Shown piece after piece: positions 54,362-62,833 of a DNA stretch of 64,000 nucleotides. Source of the stretch: Sporolactobacillus sp. CQH2019 (lineage in GTDB: Bacteria > Bacillota > Bacilli > Bacillales > Sporolactobacillaceae); assembly GCF_028765345.1 (NCBI RefSeq), contig NZ_JARAJZ010000003.1, positions 177,595 through 241,594 on the forward strand, read 5' to 3'. Position 1 is the first letter of the stretch. Each line of letters starts with the position of its first letter. A program made the translations under genes and the position numbers. The notes below the pieces were generated by a model. That model saw only the letters and a program-made list of their open reading frames with translations. It had not been told where the DNA came from and made no database searches.

Positions 54362-55339
54362 CTATTGCACGTGAATCGTAAAAAAATCGAGGACAGCCTG
54401 CATGACGGCCTGCATATCCGCCGTGCCGCAGTGCTGATCGACCGGCAGCAGAACCAGGTCCCTTGCCAGGCGGCACTCAAAACTGCCGGACGGAACACGT
54501 GCTATAACTTCCTGCCAGTAATCATTGACATAGATGTTGCGTTCGATCAAAAATTCTTTTAACTGTTCGCCGTGTTCCGTCAATAGCGGATAACACATCG
54601 GTCCGTTTAAATTGCCGAAAACCGTTTTCAGCCGATTGTACGGACGCAGCCGCTCGTTCAAAAAATGGAAATTTTCATTTCTTTTCGTGATGGCCTGCCG
54701 ATAATCGATACTCATCAGCAATCGCTGCGTCAGACGGGCCATCGCCTGCATGCCGCAGCGGTCGAGATAGGCTTCGTTCTCTTCAAAAAGCGGAGCGGCT
54801 GCCGTACTGCCGAGGTCGATTTGTTTCAGCAAGGCATCGAATCGGTAATAAGACGCGTTCCGTTTCAGATCGAGCCGGCTTTCGGCGTCCGTATATAAGT
54901 AGCCGCCGTCGGGAACACCGAAGAACTTGCGCGGCGAGTAGAGCGTATCGGCATGCGGCAAAGGGCGTTCAAAAAAAGCCTGCGTATTGTCGATGACGAC
55001 ATGCTTCCGGGTGCAGCAGATCTTTCGGACATTTTCACGATGCAAACCGAAATAGTTGACGTAGAGAAAGCAGGCATCTTCTTCGGGTTCTCTGTCCAGA
55101 ACAGGTGCGAAATCTTCTCCGATCCGATAAAAATTAAAAGGAACGTTCAGACGTTTCACCGGCTGAAGCACGCTGTCGCAAATATAAGCCGGCAAATAAA
55201 TTTTCTTATAGTTTCTGACGCGCAGGATATATTCAAGACAATAGCGGGCGCTGTTCAGACGCAACGCCCGGGAATGATATTCGGTTCGCTTCGGCAGCTC
55301 CAGTGATAAAAAGCCGCCGATTGTTTTTCTTCTTTCCAT
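54362..55339 (-). CDS. DegT/DnrJ-like PLP aminotransferase homolog
   Basis: A 325-aa protein with the fold pattern of DegT/DnrJ/EryC1 sugar aminotransferases: NSARYCLEYILRVRNYKKIYLPAYICDSVLQPV near the start, the cofactor-contact Asp in VVIDNTQAFF (Asp117) and the candidate PLP lysine in YSPRKFFGVPDGGYL (Lys138). It is shorter and more diverged than ordinary family members. ATG at 55339 with AAAGGTGA upstream. Orphan gene between the repeat array and the legionaminic acid cluster; probably acts in surface-glycan synthesis. Confidence 0.65.
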   Translation of the reverse strand: MERRKTIGGFLSLELPKRTEYHSRALRLNSARYCLEYILRVRNYKKIYLPAYICDSVLQPVKRLNVPFNFYRIGEDFAPVLDREPEEDACFLYVNYFGLHRENVRKICCTRKHVVIDNTQAFFERPLPHADTLYSPRKFFGVPDGGYLYTDAESRLDLKRNASYYRFDALLKQIDLGSTAAAPLFEENEAYLDRCGMQAMARLTQRLLMSIDYRQAITKRNENFHFLNERLRPYNRLKTVFGNLNGPMCYPLLTEHGEQLKEFLIERNIYVNDYWQEVIARVPSGSFECRLARDLVLLPVDQHCGTADMQAVMQAVLDFFTIHVQ

Positions 55340-55750
55340 CGTCTGGTCACCTTTCAAAAAGTTCTGATCAAAATCATTGCCGGATTATAATACTGAACAT
55401 GTAATGATGTACGGAATAGCCGGTTTAAATCTGAGCTGTCCGATCCCGCCGACTGCAATTGCATCTTGTTCCGAAATCCCGATAGACACACAGCGATCGT
55501 AATACAAAACGGCGGGTGCTGTAAACTCCCGGCGGGCAATTGCCGCATTTGAGCGAGGAGATGTGTCCGTTAACTTCATACTTTTTTAATGAATGATCCG
55601 TCTGCCGGACTATCCGGGCAGTCTACGGCTGGATTCTGTCTTTTTGTTTGACAGCATCAGGACGGACGCTGCAAAACGGCTCATCATTAAGGCGCGGAGC
55701 ACTGTCACGGCGGGCGGATTCTGATCAACCAGATGGGATTAACTGCTATC

Positions 55751-56123
55751 ATGCATAATCCGAATGCGGCTGATGAAATAAAAGAAGATCAATCAACAAA
55801 TTTGCGTATGAATGAGGCTGCTGATGGAGGATGTAATGAATGGATCATCGTCAATCCTTCAGTGAGAGGACCGAATTCCGATAAATGACCTGAATCAAAA
55901 AAGATTGTGGAGCAAGAAAATCCAGAAGTTATTGAAAAAGCTATAAAATGTGGTGAAAGGTTATTATTAACTTGGGATGATGATCCCGGGCCGACTGAAA
56001 AATTTTAGTGGAGAGATAAGGTGTTTTAGAATAAATAAATCTGGTGAACCATGCCATGCAAGTTTGTGTGGAGAAAAAACACGTACACGCGTCACTGACA
56101 TGAATACATACTATCAGGAATGA
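55751..56123 (+). pseudogene. Decayed small gene (hypothetical)
   Basis: Three coding-like pieces run in order: MHNPNAADEIKEDQSTNLRM..PNSDK up to a TGA at 55886, the same frame on to KCGERLLLTWDDDPGPTEKF, then a one-base frame change to SGEIRCFRINKSGEPCHASL..MNTYYQE ending 56123. Composition is protein-like throughout. No family recognised. The rest of 55340-56600 holds short frames (for example minus strand 56291-56569) without clear identity, so the region looks like decayed accessory DNA. Confidence 0.4.
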
Positions 56124-56605
56124 ATTCCATAATTCTTAGTTTCTTCCGGTCGAGGGCACAAAAAAGAAAGTCCCTCCCTAAATCTTAAAATAGTAAATAG
56201 TGGCAAAGCCTCCGAGATAGGAGGAAAACTCCTATTGTCAACTCGGCTGTATGACAACAAAGTCTATTTTATCTGCAGGATCTTTACGATTTAGAACCCC
56301 CTAATTATGAGGTTGTATAAGTAACGCTGGGCAGCCTTTTTTAGGGAATGATAGGTAGGTGTAATAAACTGAGGCTGCGAATCTGCCCCCTCAAAAAGGC
56401 TGTTGGGCCGAACGGAAAGAAAAGAGGCTCTCCGAAGTAAATGATAGATTGCATAGTCTCTAATTGATGTCCTCAATCTATTTACCCCTTTACATACCAC
56501 ACTGTGCGCTCCAATTAAACCGTCGCTTTCAAAAGAGTGTCCTTTGTCTGACGCATTCATAAGAATCATGCAAATCCACAGGACGACATTTTATGAGGCC
56601 TGTAT

Positions 56606-56633
56606 TAAAAATAGGCAAGGGCTTTACCGATAA
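56606..56633 (+). promoter_or_regulatory. Sigma-D-like promoter upstream of the legionaminic acid cluster
   Basis: TAAA(A) at 56606-56610 and ACCGATAA at 56626-56633, spacer 15-16 bp, the same layout as the yvyF-flgM promoter near 42.2 kb. It lies about 100 bp upstream of the first gene. Confidence 0.5.
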
Positions 56634-56734
56634 TAGCAGTAAGGAGTATTTTTCTCAGAAAAAACTTTAAGAGCCTCAGATTCAAATCCATGGTAGACCG
56701 GACTCACATTAATTTGAAAGCGATGGTGATTCCA

Positions 56735-57799
56735 ATGAAGATGCTGAATGATTTCATCTTGTCGGAACGGGATACAATTATCCAGGCGCTGATAAAAATA
56801 AATAAAAATACGACAGGTACGGTTGTCGTTGTGGATGAGGCTCATAAATTGCTCGGCACTTTAACGGATGGCGACATTCGAAGAGCGCTGATCAATAATG
56901 TTTCGCTAAACAGCAGCGTTGAAAAAATATATCATAAAAAATGTATCTTTTTTCATGAGGATTATGATAAGAAACAAGCCGGACAAGCATTTAATCAATA
57001 CATAAAGATCATTCCCATTATAAACAGCGACCGCGTGATTGTTGATATTTTAGAAAAAAAGGATTTTCCGAGTGAATATGAACCTAAAACAAATGCTGTG
57101 CTGATCATGGCGGGCGGCCTTGGAACGAGACTGCGCCCGCTGACGCAGCATTTGCCCAAACCGATGCTTAAGGTCGGCGATAAACCGATACTTCAGCTGA
57201 TCATTGAACGGCTGAAGCGTTTTGGTTTCAGTAATATTCTCCTGTCAGTAAACTATAAATCAGATGTCATCGAAAACTATTTCATGGATGGGGCGGCTTT
57301 CGGCGTCAGCATTCGCTATATCAGGGAAGACAAACGAATGGGAACGGCGGGCTCGATCACTCTTGCCGAAAACTATTTAAATGAACCGTTCATTGTCATG
57401 AATGGCGATATATTGACCAATTTAGATTTCAATCATCTGCTGGAATTTCATCAGAAAAACGGATTTTATATGACTGTCTGCTCAAGAAGTTATGAAATGC
57501 AGGTGCCCTACGGAGTTTTAAACATCGACAATGAAAATATTGTTTCACTCGATGAGAAGCCGATATTCCGCTATGTGGTTAGCGGCGGCATTTATGTTCT
57601 TGATCCGGCTACGATAAAGAGCATTCCAAGGGATGAATATTACGATATTCCGCAATTAATTGATTCTCTGCTTGGTAAACGGCAAAAAGTCGGTAATTTT
57701 CCGATTTTGGATTATTGGATGGACATCGGGAAAATTGAAGATTATCATGAAGCCAACAAGGATATAAAAAACCAGTTTGAGAGGCTCACTTATGTATAA
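56735..57799 (+). CDS. CBS-domain sugar-1-phosphate nucleotidyltransferase (PtmE-like)
   Basis: A 354-aa protein: two CBS motifs (about 1-115, GTVVVVDEAHKLLGTLTDGD) fused to a nucleotidyltransferase domain with AGGLGTRLRPLTQHLPKPML, the metal Asp in VMNGDILTNLDF, and VVSGGIYVLDP. The same architecture is found in Campylobacter PtmE, which makes GDP-glucosamine for legionaminic acid. ATG at 56735 is chosen (GGTGAT upstream); ATGs at 56690, 56723 and 56741 are possible. First gene of the cluster, overlapping the next by 8 bp. The GDP specificity is inferred. Confidence 0.82.
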   Translation: MKMLNDFILSERDTIIQALIKINKNTTGTVVVVDEAHKLLGTLTDGDIRRALINNVSLNSSVEKIYHKKCIFFHEDYDKKQAGQAFNQYIKIIPIINSDRVIVDILEKKDFPSEYEPKTNAVLIMAGGLGTRLRPLTQHLPKPMLKVGDKPILQLIIERLKRFGFSNILLSVNYKSDVIENYFMDGAAFGVSIRYIREDKRMGTAGSITLAENYLNEPFIVMNGDILTNLDFNHLLEFHQKNGFYMTVCSRSYEMQVPYGVLNIDNENIVSLDEKPIFRYVVSGGIYVLDPATIKSIPRDEYYDIPQLIDSLLGKRQKVGNFPILDYWMDIGKIEDYHEANKDIKNQFERLTYV

Positions 57800-58496
57800 C
57801 GGTAAGAAAATACTGGCGATTATCCCGGCTCGAGGCGGTTCTAAGGGAATTCCCCATAAAAATATCAAAGAAGTCAACGGCAGGCCCCTGATTGCCTATT
57901 CTATCGGAGAAGCCAAAAAAAGCCGGTATATAGACAGGTTAATAATCTCAACTGAAAATAAACAAATTGCCGAAGTCGGTAAAAAATTCGGGGCGGACGT
58001 TCCGTTCATGAGGCCGGCGGCATTGGCGCAGGATTCAACGCCGGGAATCGAGCCGATTCTGCATGCGCTGGACTGGTTCACTCAGCGAAAAGAGCGCTAT
58101 GATTACGTTATGTGCCTGCAGTGCACCAGTCCTTTGAGGACACAGGAGCATATCGACCAGGCGATTGAAGGGCTCATTGACCGGAACAAGGATTCAATCG
58201 TCAGCGTGTGTGAAAGCAAGGTCTTACCGTTCTGGATGAAAAAAATCAGCGGCGGCCTGTTGAAGGATTTTCTGGACAGCGTCCCGTTTTATGCGAGGCG
58301 CCAAGATGCACCGGCTGTTTATCAATTAAACGGGGCCATATACATGGCCAGGTCCGAAGTGCTGGAAGCCCGCAAGAACTGGTACACGGAAAATACGCTG
58401 CCGTACATTATGGATGAAGAAAGTTCGATGGATATTGACACACTGATGGATCTGAAGTTTTTAGAGTTTCTGCTAAGGGAGAAAAAGGGATGCTAA
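57792..58496 (+). CDS. legF: CMP-N,N'-diacetyllegionaminate synthetase (LegF/PtmB/NeuA type)
   Basis: A 234-aa cytidylyltransferase that activates a nonulosonic acid as its CMP-sugar. The N-terminal signature IIPARGGSKGIPHKNIKEVNG, the CTP-contact segment LQCTSPLRTQEHIDQAI, and QLNGAIYMAR are typical. It starts inside the upstream gene (8-bp overlap) and overlaps legI by 7 bp. Assigned to legionaminic rather than sialic acid from the neighbouring legB/legC genes. Confidence 0.88.
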   Translation: MYNGKKILAIIPARGGSKGIPHKNIKEVNGRPLIAYSIGEAKKSRYIDRLIISTENKQIAEVGKKFGADVPFMRPAALAQDSTPGIEPILHALDWFTQRKERYDYVMCLQCTSPLRTQEHIDQAIEGLIDRNKDSIVSVCESKVLPFWMKKISGGLLKDFLDSVPFYARRQDAPAVYQLNGAIYMARSEVLEARKNWYTENTLPYIMDEESSMDIDTLMDLKFLEFLLREKKGC

Positions 58497-59506
58497 AGAG
58501 CCGTCATACTTTTATTATTGCTGAGGCCGGGGTGAATCATAACGGGGACATCGGCACCGCGCTGAAACTTGTCGATGCGGCGAAAGAAGCGGGGGCAGAT
58601 GCGGTTAAGTTTCAGACCTTTAAGGCCGAGAATCTGGTCACTCATCAGGCGCCTAAAGCGGATTATCAGAAGGCAGCGACGGGTGACGGCAGCCAGTTTG
58701 CTATGCTTAAAGCACTTGAACTTTCATTTGATGATCACGTACGCCTGAAACGATATTGCGATGAAAAGAACATCTTATTCTTATCGACGCCATTTGATTT
58801 TGAAAGTGTTGACCTGCTTGAAAAAATCGGAGTGGAGTATTATAAAACAAGTTCAGGGGACCTGACGAACATACCTTTAATTGAACACATTGCGAAAAAG
58901 AATAAACCGATGATTGTTTCAACGGGTATGGCAAACCTGGGGGAAGTTGAGATGGCTGTAGAAGCGGTCAGAAGAAATACGGATCAGGATCTTTGGCTGC
59001 TTCACTGCACATCGAACTACCCGGCGGCGATGGAAGATGTTAACCTCAATGCGATGTTGACCATGAAGCATGCATTTAAGGTGCCGGTCGGTTATTCGGA
59101 TCATACAAAAGGGATCGAAATCCCCGCGGCTGCCGTTGCGCTCGGTGCGGAAATTATTGAAAAACATCTGACACTGGATAAGACGATGAAGGGCCCGGAT
59201 CATAAAGCGTCATTGGAACCGGCTGAATTGAAAAAAATGGTTGAGAGTATAAGAAATGTTGAAATGTCACTTGGTGACGGTGTCAAAAGATGCAATAAAA
59301 GTGAAGCAAATACAAGAATGGTAGCTAGAAAAAGCATAGTAGCAAGACGTGATCTCAAGAAGGGAGAAAAGCTAACTCTAACGAATTTGGACTTTAAACG
59401 GCCTGAATCAGGTATAAGTCCTATTTATATTCATTTAATTGTTAATAGAAAAATAGTAAAAGATATTAAACAAAATGATTTGATTACATTGGATCTGATT
59501 GAGTAG
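58490..59506 (+). CDS. legI: N,N'-diacetyllegionaminate synthase (NeuB family)
   Basis: A 338-aa NeuB-fold enzyme condensing a 6-deoxy-mannose-type diaminosugar with phosphoenolpyruvate. TIM barrel: FIIAEAGVNHNGDIGTALKL, KFQTFKAENLVT, LHCTSNYPAAMEDVNL, VGYSDHTKGIEIP, EKHLTLDKTMKGPDHKASLE. A C-terminal antifreeze-like SAF domain follows (VARKSIVARRDLKKGEKLT). AAGGGAG precedes the ATG. GC content falls toward its 3' end. Confidence 0.93.
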   Translation: MLKSRHTFIIAEAGVNHNGDIGTALKLVDAAKEAGADAVKFQTFKAENLVTHQAPKADYQKAATGDGSQFAMLKALELSFDDHVRLKRYCDEKNILFLSTPFDFESVDLLEKIGVEYYKTSSGDLTNIPLIEHIAKKNKPMIVSTGMANLGEVEMAVEAVRRNTDQDLWLLHCTSNYPAAMEDVNLNAMLTMKHAFKVPVGYSDHTKGIEIPAAAVALGAEIIEKHLTLDKTMKGPDHKASLEPAELKKMVESIRNVEMSLGDGVKRCNKSEANTRMVARKSIVARRDLKKGEKLTLTNLDFKRPESGISPIYIHLIVNRKIVKDIKQNDLITLDLIE

Positions 59507-59514
59507 GTGATTAG

Positions 59515-60666
59515 ATGAGAAAAATCCTCGTTGTTACCGGTACAAGAGCCGAGTACGGCCTATTGTATTGGACGATGAAAAGAATAAAAGACGACAATGA
59601 ACTAAAGTTGCAGTTAATTGTAACAGGCAATCACCTTGCTCCGGATTTTGGTTATACTGCGGATTTGATCAGAAAAGACGGATTTGATATTGATGAAGAA
59701 ATTGATATGATTGTCGACTCAAACAAGAAAAGCGGTATTGTTAAGTCTATGGGTCTTGAACTCATTCAAATGGCACAGGCATTTGATCGCTTGCAGCCGG
59801 ATATATTGCTTATTTTAGGCGACAGATATGAAATCTTTGTGGCTGCTGCCTGTGCGATGATGATGAACGTTCCCATTGCCCATATGAATGGCGGTGAATC
59901 GACAGAAGGCGCCGTGGACGAACAAATCAGACATGCCATTACAAAGATGGCGCACCTCCATTTTCCGGGTGCAGAGTTCTATAAAGAAAGAATATTGAAA
60001 ATGGGAGAAGAACCTTGGAGAGTTTTTAATGTTGGTCAAGCAGGAATTGAAAACGTAAAAAACTTAAGGCTTTTAGAAAAAGAACAACTGATGAAAGAAT
60101 TGAGAATAAATTCGTGCAAAAAGATATTTTTAATCACATTTCATCCTGTTACTCTTGATGTTGAAAACGTGGGACAGCAAATTGAAAATTTATTATCAGC
60201 TATAAGTAATTTCGATGCAACGTTTATCTTTACATATCCGAATGCTGATTTTGGAAGCCGTATAATTATTAACAAAATAACAAAATTTGTTAGTGATAAT
60301 GTTAATGCGTATATATTCTACAATCTGGGACAAAAAAGGTATTTAAGTCTTTTAAAATATGCAGATGTAATGATTGGAAACTCATCCAGCGGAATAATAG
60401 AATCTCCAATTTTCAAACTGCCAGTGATCAATATCGGGGATAGGCAAAAAGGAAGATTGAAAAATAAAAATATTATTGATACAGGTTATGAAAAGCAGTG
60501 CATAGTTAAAGGAATTAATATTGCTTTAAATGATAGCAATTTTAAAAAGAATTTGGCCTGCATTGACAATATATATGGGGATGGGACAACCAGTGAAAAA
60601 GTCGTTCACATTTTAAAAACATCTAAAATTAATAAAAAGCTGCTATTCAAAAAATTAGTCTTTTAA
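59515..60666 (+). CDS. legG: UDP/GDP-sugar 2-epimerase, hydrolysing (NeuC/LegG family)
   Basis: A 383-aa GT-B-fold epimerase that inverts C2 and releases the nucleotide, giving the free sugar for LegI. Features: TGTRAEYGLLYWTMKRI, HLAPDFGYTADLI, LILGDRYEIFVAA, AHMNGGESTEGAVDEQIRHA, LITFHPVT and IGNSSSGIIESP. The second half is markedly AT-rich compared with the front. GTAGGTG before the ATG. Confidence 0.92.
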   Translation: MRKILVVTGTRAEYGLLYWTMKRIKDDNELKLQLIVTGNHLAPDFGYTADLIRKDGFDIDEEIDMIVDSNKKSGIVKSMGLELIQMAQAFDRLQPDILLILGDRYEIFVAAACAMMMNVPIAHMNGGESTEGAVDEQIRHAITKMAHLHFPGAEFYKERILKMGEEPWRVFNVGQAGIENVKNLRLLEKEQLMKELRINSCKKIFLITFHPVTLDVENVGQQIENLLSAISNFDATFIFTYPNADFGSRIIINKITKFVSDNVNAYIFYNLGQKRYLSLLKYADVMIGNSSSGIIESPIFKLPVINIGDRQKGRLKNKNIIDTGYEKQCIVKGINIALNDSNFKKNLACIDNIYGDGTTSEKVVHILKTSKINKKLLFKKLVF

Positions 60667-60695
60667 CAATACTTGATAAAAGAGTTGAATTAACG

Positions 60696-61658
60696 TTGAG
60701 AATCTTATTTTTTGGAGATGGCCCCTGGGCCCAGAAATCTCTGGAATACTTAATTAATCTTTCAGGGGTAACAATTTGCGGAGTAGTTCTGAGATACGAT
60801 AATCCAGATTTTTTATTAAAAAAAATTGCTGAGAAGAACAGTATTAGTGTCTATATCGAAAAAAATGTAAACTGCAATAATTTTTTAAATTTTTGTAAGA
60901 ACTTAGCTTTTGATTTAGGAGTTTCAATGTCCTTTAATCAAATAATAAAAAGCAAGCTTAGAGAAATTCCCCAAAATGGATTCATAAATTGTCATGCTGG
61001 TAAATTACCTAATTACAGAGGAAGAAATATAATAAACTGGGCTCTAATAAATGATGAAAAAGAAATTGGAGTCACCGCTCATTATATTGACGACAGTATA
61101 GATACAGGTGCAATAATTACTCAATCTAGCATCACTATCTCTGAGAGTGATAATTATAGAACTTTACTATTTAAAGCGACAGACAAATGTGCAGAAGTTC
61201 TTATTAGAGCTGTGCAAAAAATAAAAGATGGAAATGTTGCGGCCAAAAAACAAAGCCACATAAATGGTTCATACTTCTCTTACAGAAGAGAGGGTGACGA
61301 GTTAATAGATTGGAATTGGAGCAGCAGAAGAATTCATAATTTTATTAGAGCATTAGTTGCCCCTGCCCCAGGTGCCCAAACTTTTCTGCGACAAAAAAAA
61401 ATATATATTTGGAAGAGTGAAGAAACGGATTTTCCCAATTATCTTTCTACGCCAGGAGAAGTAATAAGAAAAGATAAGGATGGAATTATTGTAAAAACGG
61501 GTGATAATGCAATTAAAATTAACTTAATCTCGTATGGAGAAGAGGAGGATAAAGTTGTCCCTGGAATCTCCGTTGGACAAAGATTAGGCATTAATTTATA
61601 TCAGAAAATAATTGAACTGGAAAACAGTATAAGACAACTAACAAAAAATAATGGATAG
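60696..61658 (+). CDS. Sugar N-formyltransferase (Fmt-like)
   Basis: A 320-aa enzyme of the 10-formyltetrahydrofolate-dependent transferase family. The catalytic Asn-His pair is in FINCHAGKLPNYRGRNIINW and the Asp in VTAHYIDDSIDTGAI. A C-terminal Fmt-C-like domain follows (DELIDWNWSSRRIHNFIRAL). Placed between legG and legB, it is far more likely to formylate an aminosugar than initiator tRNA. The TTG start has only a weak ribosome site, and the gene is very AT-rich, pointing to separate acquisition. Position in the pathway is inferred. Confidence 0.82.
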   Translation: MRILFFGDGPWAQKSLEYLINLSGVTICGVVLRYDNPDFLLKKIAEKNSISVYIEKNVNCNNFLNFCKNLAFDLGVSMSFNQIIKSKLREIPQNGFINCHAGKLPNYRGRNIINWALINDEKEIGVTAHYIDDSIDTGAIITQSSITISESDNYRTLLFKATDKCAEVLIRAVQKIKDGNVAAKKQSHINGSYFSYRREGDELIDWNWSSRRIHNFIRALVAPAPGAQTFLRQKKIYIWKSEETDFPNYLSTPGEVIRKDKDGIIVKTGDNAIKINLISYGEEEDKVVPGISVGQRLGINLYQKIIELENSIRQLTKNNG

Positions 61659-61818
61659 TTAATCATTTTATTCTATCATTATTTTGTACACGTTATAATA
61701 CATGGTAAATCTACTTCTTATTGTTTTTTGACGGGTTCAAGTGTTTGAAAAATTATTTTATCTGCTGTTTATGTATAAATAGTAGTGAAGTGTCTCACTA
61801 AATTACATTAGGAGCTAT

Positions 61819-62817
61819 ATGAATATGAATATACGGGGGAAAAGAGTCTTAGTAACGGGCTCGGAGGGGTTTATCGGAAGCCATTTGACAGAAAGACTGG
61901 TTGAACTTGGAGCCGAAGTGACAGCCCTAGTACAATATAACTCTTTCAACAATTGGGGCTGGATCGACACGTTTGATAAAAATATCAGGGAGAGTCTGCA
62001 CGTGGTAACCGGAGACGTACGGGAATACGACGGCATGAAAAGGATTATGAAGGGACAACAGGTCGTCTTTCATCTCGCGGCTTTGATTGCTATTCCTTAC
62101 TCTTATCTCTCACCGATGGCTTACATTCGCACCAACGTTGAAGGGACGACCAATGTGCTTGAGGCGTGCAGAGAATTTGACGTTGAAAAAGTGGTTCATA
62201 CGTCGACATCGGAAACGTACGGAACGGCTCTGTACGTTCCGATTGATGAAAAACACCCGATGCAGGCACAATCTCCCTATTCAGCATCGAAGATCGGCGC
62301 AGATAAAATCGCTGAAAGCTTTTTTAAGAGCTTTGAGCTTCCGATTGCTACGATTCGGCCGTTCAATACCTATGGACCGAGACAATCGGCAAGAGCCGTG
62401 ATCCCGACAATTATTTCTCAGATCCTGTCGGGCAGGACAGAAATTAAATTGGGAAGCCTCTCGCCGACGCGGGATTTTAATTACGTCAGAGACACGGCAG
62501 AAGCCTTTATCGAAATCGCAAAGAGCGATCAAACGGTCGGACAGGTGATCAACGCGGGATCAAACGATGAAATATCTATTGGAGATACAGCGCGGAAAAT
62601 CATCGACTTAATCGGGAAAAAGGTGAGGATTGTCTGCGATGATCAAAGATTAAGGCCGGTTAAAAGTGAGGTCAACCGCCTGTGGGCAGATAATGCCAAA
62701 ATAAAAAAACTGACGGAATGGCAGCCCCGGTATTCTTTGGACCGAGGGCTAAGTGAGACGATCGATTGGATCAGAGGAAACATGCACTATTTTAAAACGG
62801 ATATTTACAATGTCTGA
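61819..62817 (+). CDS. legB: NAD-dependent 4,6-dehydratase LegB
   Basis: A 332-aa extended short-chain dehydrogenase. Rossmann motif VLVTGSEGFIGSHLTERL, catalytic Thr/Ser segment VVHTSTSETYGTA, and YxxxK in SPYSASKIGADKIAESF. The sequence AEVTALVQYNSFNNWGWID is characteristic of the LegB/PseB-like nucleotide-GlcNAc dehydratases. It makes the 4-keto-6-deoxy intermediate used by LegC. AGGAG lies close before ATG 61819; ATG 61825 is equally possible. A 160-bp AT-rich gap separates it from the formyltransferase gene. Confidence 0.92.
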   Translation: MNMNIRGKRVLVTGSEGFIGSHLTERLVELGAEVTALVQYNSFNNWGWIDTFDKNIRESLHVVTGDVREYDGMKRIMKGQQVVFHLAALIAIPYSYLSPMAYIRTNVEGTTNVLEACREFDVEKVVHTSTSETYGTALYVPIDEKHPMQAQSPYSASKIGADKIAESFFKSFELPIATIRPFNTYGPRQSARAVIPTIISQILSGRTEIKLGSLSPTRDFNYVRDTAEAFIEIAKSDQTVGQVINAGSNDEISIGDTARKIIDLIGKKVRIVCDDQRLRPVKSEVNRLWADNAKIKKLTEWQPRYSLDRGLSETIDWIRGNMHYFKTDIYNV

Positions 62818-62833
62818 AGAAAGGGGGATGTCG

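Noticed and set aside
56291-56569. Minus-strand frame of 92 codons, possible transposase remnant
   Set aside because: No family motif could be recognised; calling it a transposon piece would be a guess.
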